Of a DNA stretch of 64,000 nucleotides, positions 8,712-17,022 are shown one piece after another (position 1 is the stretch's first letter; the number at the start of each line of letters is the position of its first letter). The position numbers and the translations under genes are program-made. The notes under the pieces were generated by a model. The model was not told the DNA's origin. It worked only from the letters and a program-made list of their open reading frames with translations, and made no database searches. Source of the DNA: Panacibacter ginsenosidivorans (GTDB lineage: Bacteria > Bacteroidota > Bacteroidia > Chitinophagales > Chitinophagaceae); assembly GCF_007971225.1 (NCBI RefSeq), contig NZ_CP042435.1, positions 2,545,501 through 2,609,500 of the forward strand, read 5' to 3'.

Positions 8712-11324
8712 TTATCTTATTAATGTTACGGTGCCTTTATTGAAATAGGGAACGCCATTGTAGTCAACGGCTTTTACCATCCATACATAAGTGCCTGTAT
8801 TTTGTGGTATACCGTCTATTGTTCCATCCCATCCCCGGCCTTCTGTGCTTGTTGAAAAAATAAGTTGCCCCAAACGGTTATATACATTAAACATCTGTAT
8901 GCGTTGTATGCCTGCAAGAATTGGTTTGAGTATATCATTTTTACCATCACGGTTTGGCGTAAACCCAGTTGGTACAAAAACTGATGGAAGTGTTTTATAC
9001 ACTTTGATGGTAATAAAAGCTGAGTCTGCGCAACCTGCCTCGTTATTTACTATCAGCTTGTACCGGTTACCATCTGAGGGATAATAAAATTGGGCAACAG
9101 GACTGGCAATAAAGGGAGAAGATAAATTATTTGGTGGCGACCAAGTATAAGTTGACCCTCCACTTCCATTTAATTGTAACGGCTGATTGATGACGATGGC
9201 TGTATCGTGCCCCGCATATACATTAATTTTAGGTAGTACAGTAACAGTTACAGAATCGATACCAGGTTTTGGACAACCTTTGATATCATAAGTGGTAAGT
9301 ATATAAGTGGTAGTTGTTGTTGGATTTGCAATCGTATGCAAAGAAGTATAATTGAATAAACCAACAGACGGCGACCATTCGAACCTGTTGCCATCTGTAA
9401 CACCGTTCAATGAAACATTTGTACCAAAACAAATAATTGTATCGTTACCCGCAAGTGAAACAGGATAAGGTACCGTAACAACATTTATTTCATCTGAAGC
9501 AGTGCAACTGCCAATATTGGCCGTAACGGTATATTTTGTATTGCTGCTTGTTGTTGCAAAGGGCTGCTGAATAGTGGCATCATTCAACTGGTTTGCCGGT
9601 TGCCAGGTATAATGCAGTGCATCAGAAATATTATGCAATTGAATAGCATCCCCTTTACAAATGGTGGTATCTTTCATTGCCTGCATTGTTACATGATCCA
9701 CAACATTTACTGTTACTGAATCCCGGTTGGTGCATCCATCCCGGTCAAGGTCCACATAGTATTTGGTTGTATGTGTTGGTATAATAGTGGGGTTTGAAGT
9801 ATTCGCATTTAAAATTTCATTTGCAGGAGTCCAATTATAGATACCTACGGCGTTTGCTATTAGTTGTAATGTATCAGGTTTACAAATCAGGGTATCAGTA
9901 AACGCCAGCTGAATGGGCGGCTTTTCGAATATCTCAATGTTTTTATACACCGTATCAATACAGCCTTTGCTGTCTGTTACTATAAGGCTAACGCTTTTAT
10001 TTCCAAGAGAGGTGTAATTATATACCGGATTTTGAGTATTTGATACAGCATCTGAAAGTATATCTCCTGTGAAGTTCCATTGCCATGAATTGATCGTTCC
10101 ATAAACAGATGATGTAGCATCTGTAAATTGCGTTGCTTTATCTAAACATACTCCTTTATAATTGAAATCAGGTTTAAAGCCCGGGTACACTTTTATTTGA
10201 CTGTCTGTAGAATCGGCACATTTAGCATTCTCATTGATCTTGAGATTTACGTTGTATACACCTGTATCTGCAAAGGTATAATTTACGGTGGGGCTGGCAG
10301 AACTGAAAATGGTTTCACCCACATTATTTGTTATACTCCACTTATATGTTTGAATAAGTTCGCTTACAGAAAGATTTTCAAGGTTTACGGTATTTGTATT
10401 TCCACACAAAAGATAGGTATCGGCAAGAGATGCTGAAGTAAAAGAGCAGGAAGCAACATTTATCTGCAGATCTTTTCGTTGTGTAGCTATGTATTGCCCG
10501 TTTCTTCGCTCCTCTACAGATACTGCAATTACATAAGTACCGGGCGAAGGAGCAATACCACTAATCATACCTGTGTGTTCATCTATTTTTACATTATTGC
10601 CAAGAGGCTTGCCCCCACTATATTCAGGGCCATACGGCACAGAGCCATATGGTGGCGGAGCAGCTGGCGTAAGGTCGATACCAAACATAAAATTGTCAGA
10701 CCTGTACGCATAGGTCATGGAATAAGCAAGAGCATCTCCATCATTATCTTCTGCAGCAAAACTGTAATTAAATTCATGTCCTGCACAAACAATAACCAGG
10801 TCGCTATCAGCAAATTTTGCACTATTGTTTTTTGGTCCGGTGGTAATATTAAAAGTACCGGGTATTTCAGCAGTATAAGTAGCACCGATGTTTTGATAAC
10901 CGGGCATAAGATTGCTCATATTATTCACACGAAAAAATACTTCCGTTGTAAGCAAATAACCATCTGGAGATGCAGGTAGTGTAACATCAAAAATATAATA
11001 ACCTATACGGTTACAAACCTGCGGCGGGTTAGTTATACAATCATCATTATCTGTAAGACTGGTTACTTCAATTTTTGTGATCGGCACCGACAGATCACGA
11101 ACCCGAATACCTGTTTTCCTGTTAAAAACAGAGACAAAGGTTGGATTATAAAATTCCCTGTAGGAATTACATTCCATATACATTTTTACAGTTACTGTGT
11201 AAGTATAATCTGAGCCAGCAACGGATTTAAGTATATAAGAAATTTCACCGCCTTTTATATGGTCAGCCCTGGCATTATTTGCCAGGCTGGTAAGGATAAT
11301 ATAGAAGTAAATAATTTTTTTCAC
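8712..11324 (-). CDS. Surface protein with PKD-like repeats and gliding-motility C-terminal (CHU_C) domain
   Basis: 870 aa with a signal peptide (MKKIIYFYIILTSLANNARA). Residues ~20-280 form a conserved N-terminal module (HIKGGEISYILKS, FRVNNMSNLMPGYQNIG) often found in Bacteroidota surface proteins. The middle consists of PKD/Ig-like repeats (for example NSWQWNFTGDI, YTWQPANQLNDATIQQ, FEWSPSVGLFNY). The last ~90 residues are a type B T9SS sorting domain with the hallmark FTPNRDGKNDI and NRLGQLIF. The protein is therefore expected to be secreted by T9SS and placed on the cell surface. Adhesion is plausible but not shown. Confidence 0.9.
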   Translation of the reverse strand: MKKIIYFYIILTSLANNARADHIKGGEISYILKSVAGSDYTYTVTVKMYMECNSYREFYNPTFVSVFNRKTGIRVRDLSVPITKIEVTSLTDNDDCITNPPQVCNRIGYYIFDVTLPASPDGYLLTTEVFFRVNNMSNLMPGYQNIGATYTAEIPGTFNITTGPKNNSAKFADSDLVIVCAGHEFNYSFAAEDNDGDALAYSMTYAYRSDNFMFGIDLTPAAPPPYGSVPYGPEYSGGKPLGNNVKIDEHTGMISGIAPSPGTYVIAVSVEERRNGQYIATQRKDLQINVASCSFTSASLADTYLLCGNTNTVNLENLSVSELIQTYKWSITNNVGETIFSSASPTVNYTFADTGVYNVNLKINENAKCADSTDSQIKVYPGFKPDFNYKGVCLDKATQFTDATSSVYGTINSWQWNFTGDILSDAVSNTQNPVYNYTSLGNKSVSLIVTDSKGCIDTVYKNIEIFEKPPIQLAFTDTLICKPDTLQLIANAVGIYNWTPANEILNANTSNPTIIPTHTTKYYVDLDRDGCTNRDSVTVNVVDHVTMQAMKDTTICKGDAIQLHNISDALHYTWQPANQLNDATIQQPFATTSSNTKYTVTANIGSCTASDEINVVTVPYPVSLAGNDTIICFGTNVSLNGVTDGNRFEWSPSVGLFNYTSLHTIANPTTTTTYILTTYDIKGCPKPGIDSVTVTVLPKINVYAGHDTAIVINQPLQLNGSGGSTYTWSPPNNLSSPFIASPVAQFYYPSDGNRYKLIVNNEAGCADSAFITIKVYKTLPSVFVPTGFTPNRDGKNDILKPILAGIQRIQMFNVYNRLGQLIFSTSTEGRGWDGTIDGIPQNTGTYVWMVKAVDYNGVPYFNKGTVTLIR

Positions 11325-11504
11325 TATGCAGTTTATACTTGGGTATATGACAAAAGCTTAGTGCATTTTGTTGAGATACGGTAAAATGTAATTTAAGATT
11401 TTCAATAGAAATGATACACATTTTTGTAGCCAACCGGGTATTAGAAACTCCTGAAATGTAGTTTCTTTAAAGAATATTTATTTTGGGGTCCGGCTTTTAG
11501 AAAT

Positions 11505-11538
11505 GTTGCTGAGCTTTACTTGCGTCGCACACTTGTAC
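11505..11538 (+). repeat. REP-like single copy (A type)
   Basis: Core CTTGCGTCGCACACTTGTAC (11519-11538) with an ACACTTG variant, preceded by the A tail GAGCTTTA. It lies between two leftward genes. Confidence 0.65.
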
Positions 11539-11573
11539 GCCTTATTATAATTTGAGCAGTAAAATCCCGTGAA

Positions 11574-12161
11574 TTAATAAACAATATTTTCAATATCAGC
11601 ATTATTGCTGTTAACCCAGCTTAACCGCAGTAAGTAAATGCCATAACCTTTATCTGGCCTGGTGTTTATATATTGAAGTGCAATTTTATCTGAAATAGTT
11701 ATTGATTGTTTTGGTTTAGTAAAATCGAAACCGGTACTTATCAAATCTGTTGAAGAAAATTTTATTTCCTTTTCCTTTTCCCAATGCAGCCTGAGAAAAT
11801 TACGAAGTGCATTAAAATTGTCAAGCATCTGGTAATAATCTGTCCTTGCAAATTCAGTTTGCATATAAGCTTTTACAAGTTTATTATTCAAAAATTCAAA
11901 CCTTAGCCTTATGTTATTGCCATTAAAACATTCACTATTTCTAATGTGATAAATAAGTAGTTCTTTTGGTGCAGAATTACCAGCAGTATTAATATTTAAA
12001 GCCTCTGCCCCATAAATATTTTTTACAGAATCTGCAATAGCCTCTTTTGACAGATTTTTGTTTAAAGCAAATAATCTTTCCAGTCCACAATAACCATCTT
12101 GCTGCGCAGATGCATTTATACCAAGAAATGCTGTAATAAATAAGATGAGTATCGTTTTCAT
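11574..12161 (-). CDS. Secreted hypothetical protein, 195 aa
   Basis: I do not recognise the family. A clear signal peptide (MKTILILFITAFLGINASAQ) predicts export. The mature part is charged and soluble, with two cysteines (in YCGLERLF and SECFNGNN) that could form a disulfide. A central segment is rich in Asn, Phe and Arg (NNIRLRFEFLNNKLVKAYMQ). The C-terminus is not a T9SS sorting domain, so it probably stays periplasmic or is peripherally attached. It is transcribed alone, 250 bp from the divergent ileS gene. Confidence 0.7.
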   Translation of the reverse strand: MKTILILFITAFLGINASAQQDGYCGLERLFALNKNLSKEAIADSVKNIYGAEALNINTAGNSAPKELLIYHIRNSECFNGNNIRLRFEFLNNKLVKAYMQTEFARTDYYQMLDNFNALRNFLRLHWEKEKEIKFSSTDLISTGFDFTKPKQSITISDKIALQYINTRPDKGYGIYLLRLSWVNSNNADIENIVY

Positions 12162-12282
12162 TTTGGTATTATTTGAAAATCAAGATGTAAGATAAATAAA
12201 AACTTTTTGCGGCTTACATATAGTCTGTCAACTAACAGTAAACAGGTAAATGTGCTTTCCTGCTGCTTATTGACCGGAACGA

Positions 12283-12314
12283 TAAAGTGCTTGCGACGCA
12301 ACAGGTGATGCTAT
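12283..12314 (-). repeat. REP-like single copy, inner-class II
   Basis: GATAAAGTGCTTGCGACGCAAC (12281-12302) followed by the B tail AGGTGATGCTAT. Those 22 bases are the exact reverse complement of the copy at 57886-57907, although the inner half differs from the common ACTCTTGTAC form. Confidence 0.65.
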
Positions 12315-12365
12315 TTGTATAAAAGCTGGAATCATAAACCCTCTTCTTTCCATCTGTATATTTCC

Positions 12366-12373
12366 TAACTTCG
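12366..12373 (+). promoter_or_regulatory. -7 promoter box of ileS (TAACTTCG)
   Basis: TAACTTCG matches TAnnTTTG at 7 of 8 positions and lies 39 nt before the ileS ATG. The same variant occurs upstream of the PaiB gene. Confidence 0.4.
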
Positions 12374-12412
12374 CAGCCTTTAAATTTCAGGAAATACAAG
12401 GTATTAAAGGGT

Positions 12413-15400
12413 ATGAGCGCAAAATATAAAGAATTTTCGGGTTTGAATCTGCCTGCCATAGAACAGGAAATATTGGCAAAATGGAACGAAAGTCAGGCTT
12501 TTGAAAAAAGCGTGGAGCTGCGTGAAGGCGCAGTGCCTTTTGTATTTTATGAAGGCCCGCCCAGTGCTAATGGTATGCCAGGAATTCACCATGTAATTTC
12601 ACGTACGCTCAAAGACCTGGTTTGCCGATATAAAACGATGCGTGGATTTCAGGTAAAACGCAAAGGCGGCTGGGATACGCACGGACTGCCAATTGAATTG
12701 GGTGTAGAAAAAGAATTGGGAATTACAAAAGAAGATATAGGTAAAAAAATTTCAGTTGAAGAGTATAACCAGAAATGTCGTGAGGCCGTGCTTCGCTACA
12801 AAGACAAATGGGATGAATTAACCATGAAAATGGGTTATTGGGTTGACTTGAATAATCCTTATATAACCTTCGATAATAAATACATTGAGACATTGTGGTG
12901 GATGCTGAGCGAACTTTATAAAAAAGGTTTGCTGTATGAAAGTGTAAGCATTCAGCCATATTCACCTGCTGCGGGCACTGGTTTAAGTTCCCATGAATTG
13001 AACCAGCCGGGCACTTATAAAGATGTAAAGGATACGAGTGCGGTGGCGATGTTCAAAGCTGTTAAGAATGAGAAAAGTAAATTCTTGTTTGATGCTGCAA
13101 AAGATGAAGATGTTTTCTTTCTTGCATGGACGACTACTCCATGGACATTACCGTCAAATTTAGGGTTGACTGTTGGGGCAAACATTGATTATGTTTTGGT
13201 GAAGACATTCAATCCGTATCTGCATAATTCAGTTAATGTAATTCTTGCAAAACCTTTGCTGGGAAAGTATTTTAAAGAAGAGGGGGAAAACGGAGATTTT
13301 GACAATTATAATGAGAAGACAAAAATTCTTCCATGGAAAATTCTTACTTCATTTAAAGGCAAAGAAATTGAAGGTTGTTCTTATGAACAACTCTTAGCTT
13401 TTGAAGCAAACAAGATAGATAACCCAAATTCATTTAAAGTTTTACTAGGAGATTTTGTAACAACAGAAGATGGTACCGGCATTGTACATACTGCACCTGC
13501 TTTTGGTGCAGATGATTTCAGAGTAGGGAAGAAATATGATATTGGTATTCTAACAATGGTTGACCGCCAGGGGAAATTTGTAGATGGGCTTGGAGAATTC
13601 AGCAACCGTTATGTAAAAGATTATAAAGATGAACCCAATTACCAGGATGTAAATGTTGATATTGCTGTAAAGCTGAAAAAAGAGAACCGCGCATTTAAGG
13701 TTGAAAAGTACGAGCATAGTTACCCTCATTGCTGGCGCACCGACAAACCGGTTTTGTATTATCCATTAGATGCCTGGTTTATAAAAACAACAGCTTTAAA
13801 AGACCGGATGATAGAACTGAATAAAACTATTAACTGGAAACCAAAATCAACAGGAGAAGGAAGATTCGGGAACTGGTTAGAGAATATGGTGGATTGGAAT
13901 TTAAGCCGTAGCCGTTTCTGGGGAACACCCTTGCCCGTTTGGAGAACAGAAGATGGGCAAGAAGAAGTTTGTGTTGGATCTATCCAGGAATTAAATGATG
14001 GTATCAAAAAGGCCAGTGAAATTTTAGGTGGAAATGTAAATAAGGGTTATTTGCATGAAGGGATTCTTGACTTGCACAAACCATATGTGGATGAAATAAT
14101 ATTAGTATCTGCTTCCGGCAAACCAATGAAACGTGTTCCAGATCTTATCGATGTATGGTTCGATAGTGGTGCTATGCCTTACGCGCAATGGCATTTCCCT
14201 TTTGAGAACATAGATATTTTTGAAAATAGCTATCCCGCAGATTTTATTGCAGAAGGTGTAGACCAGACAAGAGGCTGGTTCTATACGCTACATGCATTAG
14301 GTTCTTTGATGAAAGAATCTGTACATGAGCAATTGAGTGAAACCGGTCTTCAAGCAGATGAATTGGAAAAACGATATCCGGGTGTTGCTTATAAAACAGT
14401 TGTTTCCAATGGACTTGTGTTGGATAAGAACGGCGTTAAAATGAGTAAACGCCTGGGTAATTTGGTAAACCCTTTTGAAACGATTGAAAAATATGGAGCA
14501 GATGCAACACGCTGGTATCTTATCACCAATGCTTCGCCATGGGACAACCTGAAATTTGATTTAGCAGGTATACAGGAAGTGCAGCGTAAGTTCTTCGGAA
14601 CACTATATAATACGTATCAATTCTTTGCGCTCTATGCAAATGTAGATGGCTTTGCCTTTAAAGAAGCATATATACCAATTGAAGAAAGACCAGAGATTGA
14701 TCGCTGGATACTTTCTTCTTTGAATACGCTTATCAAAAAAGTTACGGTGGCCATGGATGATTATGAACCAACTATTGCCGGCCGGTCTATAGAAGTTTTT
14801 GTTGACGAACATTTAAGTAACTGGTATGTGCGTCTTTGCCGGCGTCGTTTCTGGAAAGGCGAGTATGAACATGACAAGATCTGCGCTTATCAAACGTTAT
14901 ATGAATGTTTAGAAACGCTGGTGCGATTAATTGCACCGGTTTCCCCATTTTTCAGCGATGCCGTTTTTCAAAATCTTGAAGCAGTTACAGGCAGGCTTCA
15001 GGCAGCATCTGTACATCATGCAAATTTTCCTGTTGCCAATGAAAAAGTGATCGATACTGATCTTGAAGAAAGAATGCAACTGGCTCAGGATGCATCTTCT
15101 TTGGTTTTATCACTTCGCAAGAAGGTGAACATAAAGGTCCGCCAGCCTTTGCAAAAAGTATTGATACCAGTCCTTGATGTAAAAATGAAGCACCAGCTTG
15201 AAAAAGTTGAAGATCTTTTAAAAGCGGAAGTGAATGTAAAAGCAATAGAATACATTACTGAAACAGAAGGCTTTATCAATAAAAAGATAAAGCCCAATTT
15301 CAAATCACTGGGTAGTAAGCTTGGTCCTAAAATGAAAGCGGTTAATGCAGCCCTTTCCCAATTCAGCCAGCAGCAGATTATACAATTTGAAAAAGACGGT

Positions 15401-15802
15401 AATTATACTTTGACTATCGATGGGGGGCTCATAGAACTTTCTCTTTCAGATGTGGAAATAGCTGCGGAAGATATACCGGGTTGGAGCGTGGCATCTAAAG
15501 GTAGCCTTACCGTAGCTCTTGATATAATTATTACGGAAGACCTGAAACAGGAAGGGGAGGCCCGTGAACTAGTGAATCGCATACAAAATATTCGAAAAGA
15601 GAATGGTTTTGAACTTACAGACCGTATATTCGTGGAATTGCTTGAAAACGATTTGCTCAAACTATCTATTAATAAATTTAAAAACTATATTTGCGCGGAA
15701 ATTCTGGCAGAAAATTTAACTTGGGTGCCCGAAATGCAGGATGGTACTGAGATAGAGATAAATGATATTCTGTTGAAAGTGCGTGTAAATAAAAAAGGTT
15801 AA
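12413..15802 (+). CDS. ileS: Isoleucyl-tRNA synthetase
   Basis: 1129 aa, the length of the long (eukaryote-like) bacterial IleRS form. It charges tRNA-Ile with isoleucine in the cytoplasm. The class I HIGH-type motif is PGIHH at residues 56-60 and the KMSKR loop is at 676-680. The tryptophan-rich W(W/M)LSELYKKGLLYESVSI block, the editing (CP1) domain with AWTTTPWTLPSNLGLTVGAN, and a C-terminal anticodon-binding domain are all present. No frameshift is seen. It is followed after 4 nt by the TraR/DksA-like gene, so the two are probably co-transcribed. Confidence 0.97.
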   Translation: MSAKYKEFSGLNLPAIEQEILAKWNESQAFEKSVELREGAVPFVFYEGPPSANGMPGIHHVISRTLKDLVCRYKTMRGFQVKRKGGWDTHGLPIELGVEKELGITKEDIGKKISVEEYNQKCREAVLRYKDKWDELTMKMGYWVDLNNPYITFDNKYIETLWWMLSELYKKGLLYESVSIQPYSPAAGTGLSSHELNQPGTYKDVKDTSAVAMFKAVKNEKSKFLFDAAKDEDVFFLAWTTTPWTLPSNLGLTVGANIDYVLVKTFNPYLHNSVNVILAKPLLGKYFKEEGENGDFDNYNEKTKILPWKILTSFKGKEIEGCSYEQLLAFEANKIDNPNSFKVLLGDFVTTEDGTGIVHTAPAFGADDFRVGKKYDIGILTMVDRQGKFVDGLGEFSNRYVKDYKDEPNYQDVNVDIAVKLKKENRAFKVEKYEHSYPHCWRTDKPVLYYPLDAWFIKTTALKDRMIELNKTINWKPKSTGEGRFGNWLENMVDWNLSRSRFWGTPLPVWRTEDGQEEVCVGSIQELNDGIKKASEILGGNVNKGYLHEGILDLHKPYVDEIILVSASGKPMKRVPDLIDVWFDSGAMPYAQWHFPFENIDIFENSYPADFIAEGVDQTRGWFYTLHALGSLMKESVHEQLSETGLQADELEKRYPGVAYKTVVSNGLVLDKNGVKMSKRLGNLVNPFETIEKYGADATRWYLITNASPWDNLKFDLAGIQEVQRKFFGTLYNTYQFFALYANVDGFAFKEAYIPIEERPEIDRWILSSLNTLIKKVTVAMDDYEPTIAGRSIEVFVDEHLSNWYVRLCRRRFWKGEYEHDKICAYQTLYECLETLVRLIAPVSPFFSDAVFQNLEAVTGRLQAASVHHANFPVANEKVIDTDLEERMQLAQDASSLVLSLRKKVNIKVRQPLQKVLIPVLDVKMKHQLEKVEDLLKAEVNVKAIEYITETEGFINKKIKPNFKSLGSKLGPKMKAVNAALSQFSQQQIIQFEKDGNYTLTIDGGLIELSLSDVEIAAEDIPGWSVASKGSLTVALDIIITEDLKQEGEARELVNRIQNIRKENGFELTDRIFVELLENDLLKLSINKFKNYICAEILAENLTWVPEMQDGTEIEINDILLKVRVNKKG

Positions 15803-15806
15803 CGGT

Positions 15807-16691
15807 ATGGCTACAAAAAAACCGGCAGCTAAAAAAGCTGCACCGGCAAAGAAGATTGCAAAACCAGTCGCCAAAGCGGCTCCCAAAAAAGCTGCACCTA
15901 AGAAAGCAGCAGCTAAGCCCGTAGCAAAACCTGCCCATAAGCCCGTTGCAAAAGCAGCGACGCCAAAGAAAGCAGTTAAAGCAGCTCCTAAACCAGCTGC
16001 AAAACCTGCCCATAAGCCTGTGTCAAAGCCAGCGCCAAAACCCGCAGCTAAAACAGCACCTGTTAAACAAACGGCAGTGGTTAAAAAAGAGGCAGAAAAA
16101 AAACATGTTGTTGAGGCCAAACCACTGGTTGCAGAAGTTAAAAGGGCTCCTGTAGTAAAGGTTACACCAGCACCTACCAGGCCGGCAAAAATTGAGCCTC
16201 CAAAAGAGGTGAAAGTGCCCAAAACAACTGTAAAGACAAGTGTTCCCTATCAACCGGGATACACACCGTTGGAAAAAAGAACAGATTCACCAAAAACTAA
16301 TGAACCATTGGTACGATATAGTGATAGTGACCTCGGAGAGTTTAGAGACCTGATAAACAAAAAGCTGGAAGCAGCAAAAAAAGAGCTGGCTTACCTGCAG
16401 GGTCTTATAACGAGAAAAGATGATATGGGCGGCGATGAAACTGATAACCGCTACATGACCATGGAAGATGGCAGTATGAGTATGGAACGTGAACAACTGA
16501 GCCAAATGGCCAGCCGCCAGATAACTTATATAGATCATCTTGAAAAAGCGTTGATTCGTATTGAAAACAAGACGTACGGAATTTGCCGGGTTACCGGTAA
16601 ATTGATTGACAAGGCCCGTTTACGTGCCGTTCCCCATGCTACATTAAGTCTTGAAGCTAAATTGGGTTTAGTAAAGCCGGGTACAGAGTAA
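15807..16691 (+). CDS. TraR/DksA-family protein with a histone-H1-like Lys/Ala/Pro N-terminal tail
   Basis: 294 aa in two parts. Residues ~1-130 are almost only Lys, Ala and Pro, with repeated PAAK, KKAAP and KPAHKPV units, similar to the tails of eukaryotic H1 or bacterial Hc1-type proteins; this part should bind DNA or RNA non-specifically. Residues ~165-294 are the DksA coiled-coil hairpin plus C-terminal region (LINKKLEAAKKELAYLQGLI, RQITYIDHLEKALIRIENKTYGIC). The C4 zinc finger is degenerate: only C260 remains in GICRVTGKLIDKARLRAVPH. It starts 4 nt after ileS. The role is inferred as RNA-polymerase- or nucleoid-associated. Confidence 0.88.
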   Translation: MATKKPAAKKAAPAKKIAKPVAKAAPKKAAPKKAAAKPVAKPAHKPVAKAATPKKAVKAAPKPAAKPAHKPVSKPAPKPAAKTAPVKQTAVVKKEAEKKHVVEAKPLVAEVKRAPVVKVTPAPTRPAKIEPPKEVKVPKTTVKTSVPYQPGYTPLEKRTDSPKTNEPLVRYSDSDLGEFRDLINKKLEAAKKELAYLQGLITRKDDMGGDETDNRYMTMEDGSMSMEREQLSQMASRQITYIDHLEKALIRIENKTYGICRVTGKLIDKARLRAVPHATLSLEAKLGLVKPGTE

Positions 16692-16714
16692 TTGTTTCTC
16701 TACTTAAAAAATTG

Positions 16715-16745
16715 AAGACTGCCTACTCCTGGCGGTCTTTTTTTG
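16715..16745 (+). terminator. Rho-independent terminator of ileS-traR/dksA
   Basis: Stem AAGACTGCC (16715-16723) with GGCGGTCTT (16731-16739), one G-T wobble and a 7-nt loop, followed by a T run. Confidence 0.88.
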
Positions 16746-16796
16746 TTTTCCTTAATAAATATTCCCATGAAATTATTTTTGATACCAGCTGCAGTA

Positions 16797-16920
16797 TTTT
16801 ATAGCATCTTCGTTGCGTCGCAATTCCTTCACCTTTCAGCTATAAGATAAGCTTAAGTTGGTGTTTGAAAGCATAATAACAGCACAGGCGATGAAAGGAT
16901 TGCGACGCAACGAAGCTAAA
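16797..16920. repeat. REP-like inverted pair 3 (inner-class II)
   Basis: This lies in the 331-bp gap between convergent genes. The left arm GTTGCGTCGCAATTCCTT (from 16812) carries the B tail TATAGCATCTTC. The right arm AAGGATTGCGACGCAAC (16895-16911) carries the A tail GAAGCTAAA. The inner ends extend the pairing (CCTTCACCTTTC against GATGAAAGG). Both arms have GCAA after the core instead of GCACTC. Confidence 0.7.
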
Positions 16921-16974
16921 CCGGAGTTACAAAAGATGGTATTCATCAAATAATTTTTATGCACTGCATCAACT

Positions 16975-17002
16975 AAAAAGGCCACCTTTTCAGGCAGCCT
17001 TT
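16975..17002 (-). terminator. Rho-independent terminator of the TonB receptor gene
   Basis: Read on the minus strand: AAAGGCTGCC, 6-nt loop, GGTGGCCTTT and then a T run. The 10-bp stem has two wobbles and lies 21 bp after the stop codon. Confidence 0.8.
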
Positions 17003-17022
17003 GTGTATAATGGTTTTTCGTT

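Noticed and set aside
10479-10979. Rightward 166-codon open frame inside the CHU_C gene
   Set aside because: It is antisense to a protein with clear domains and its translation has no recognisable features.
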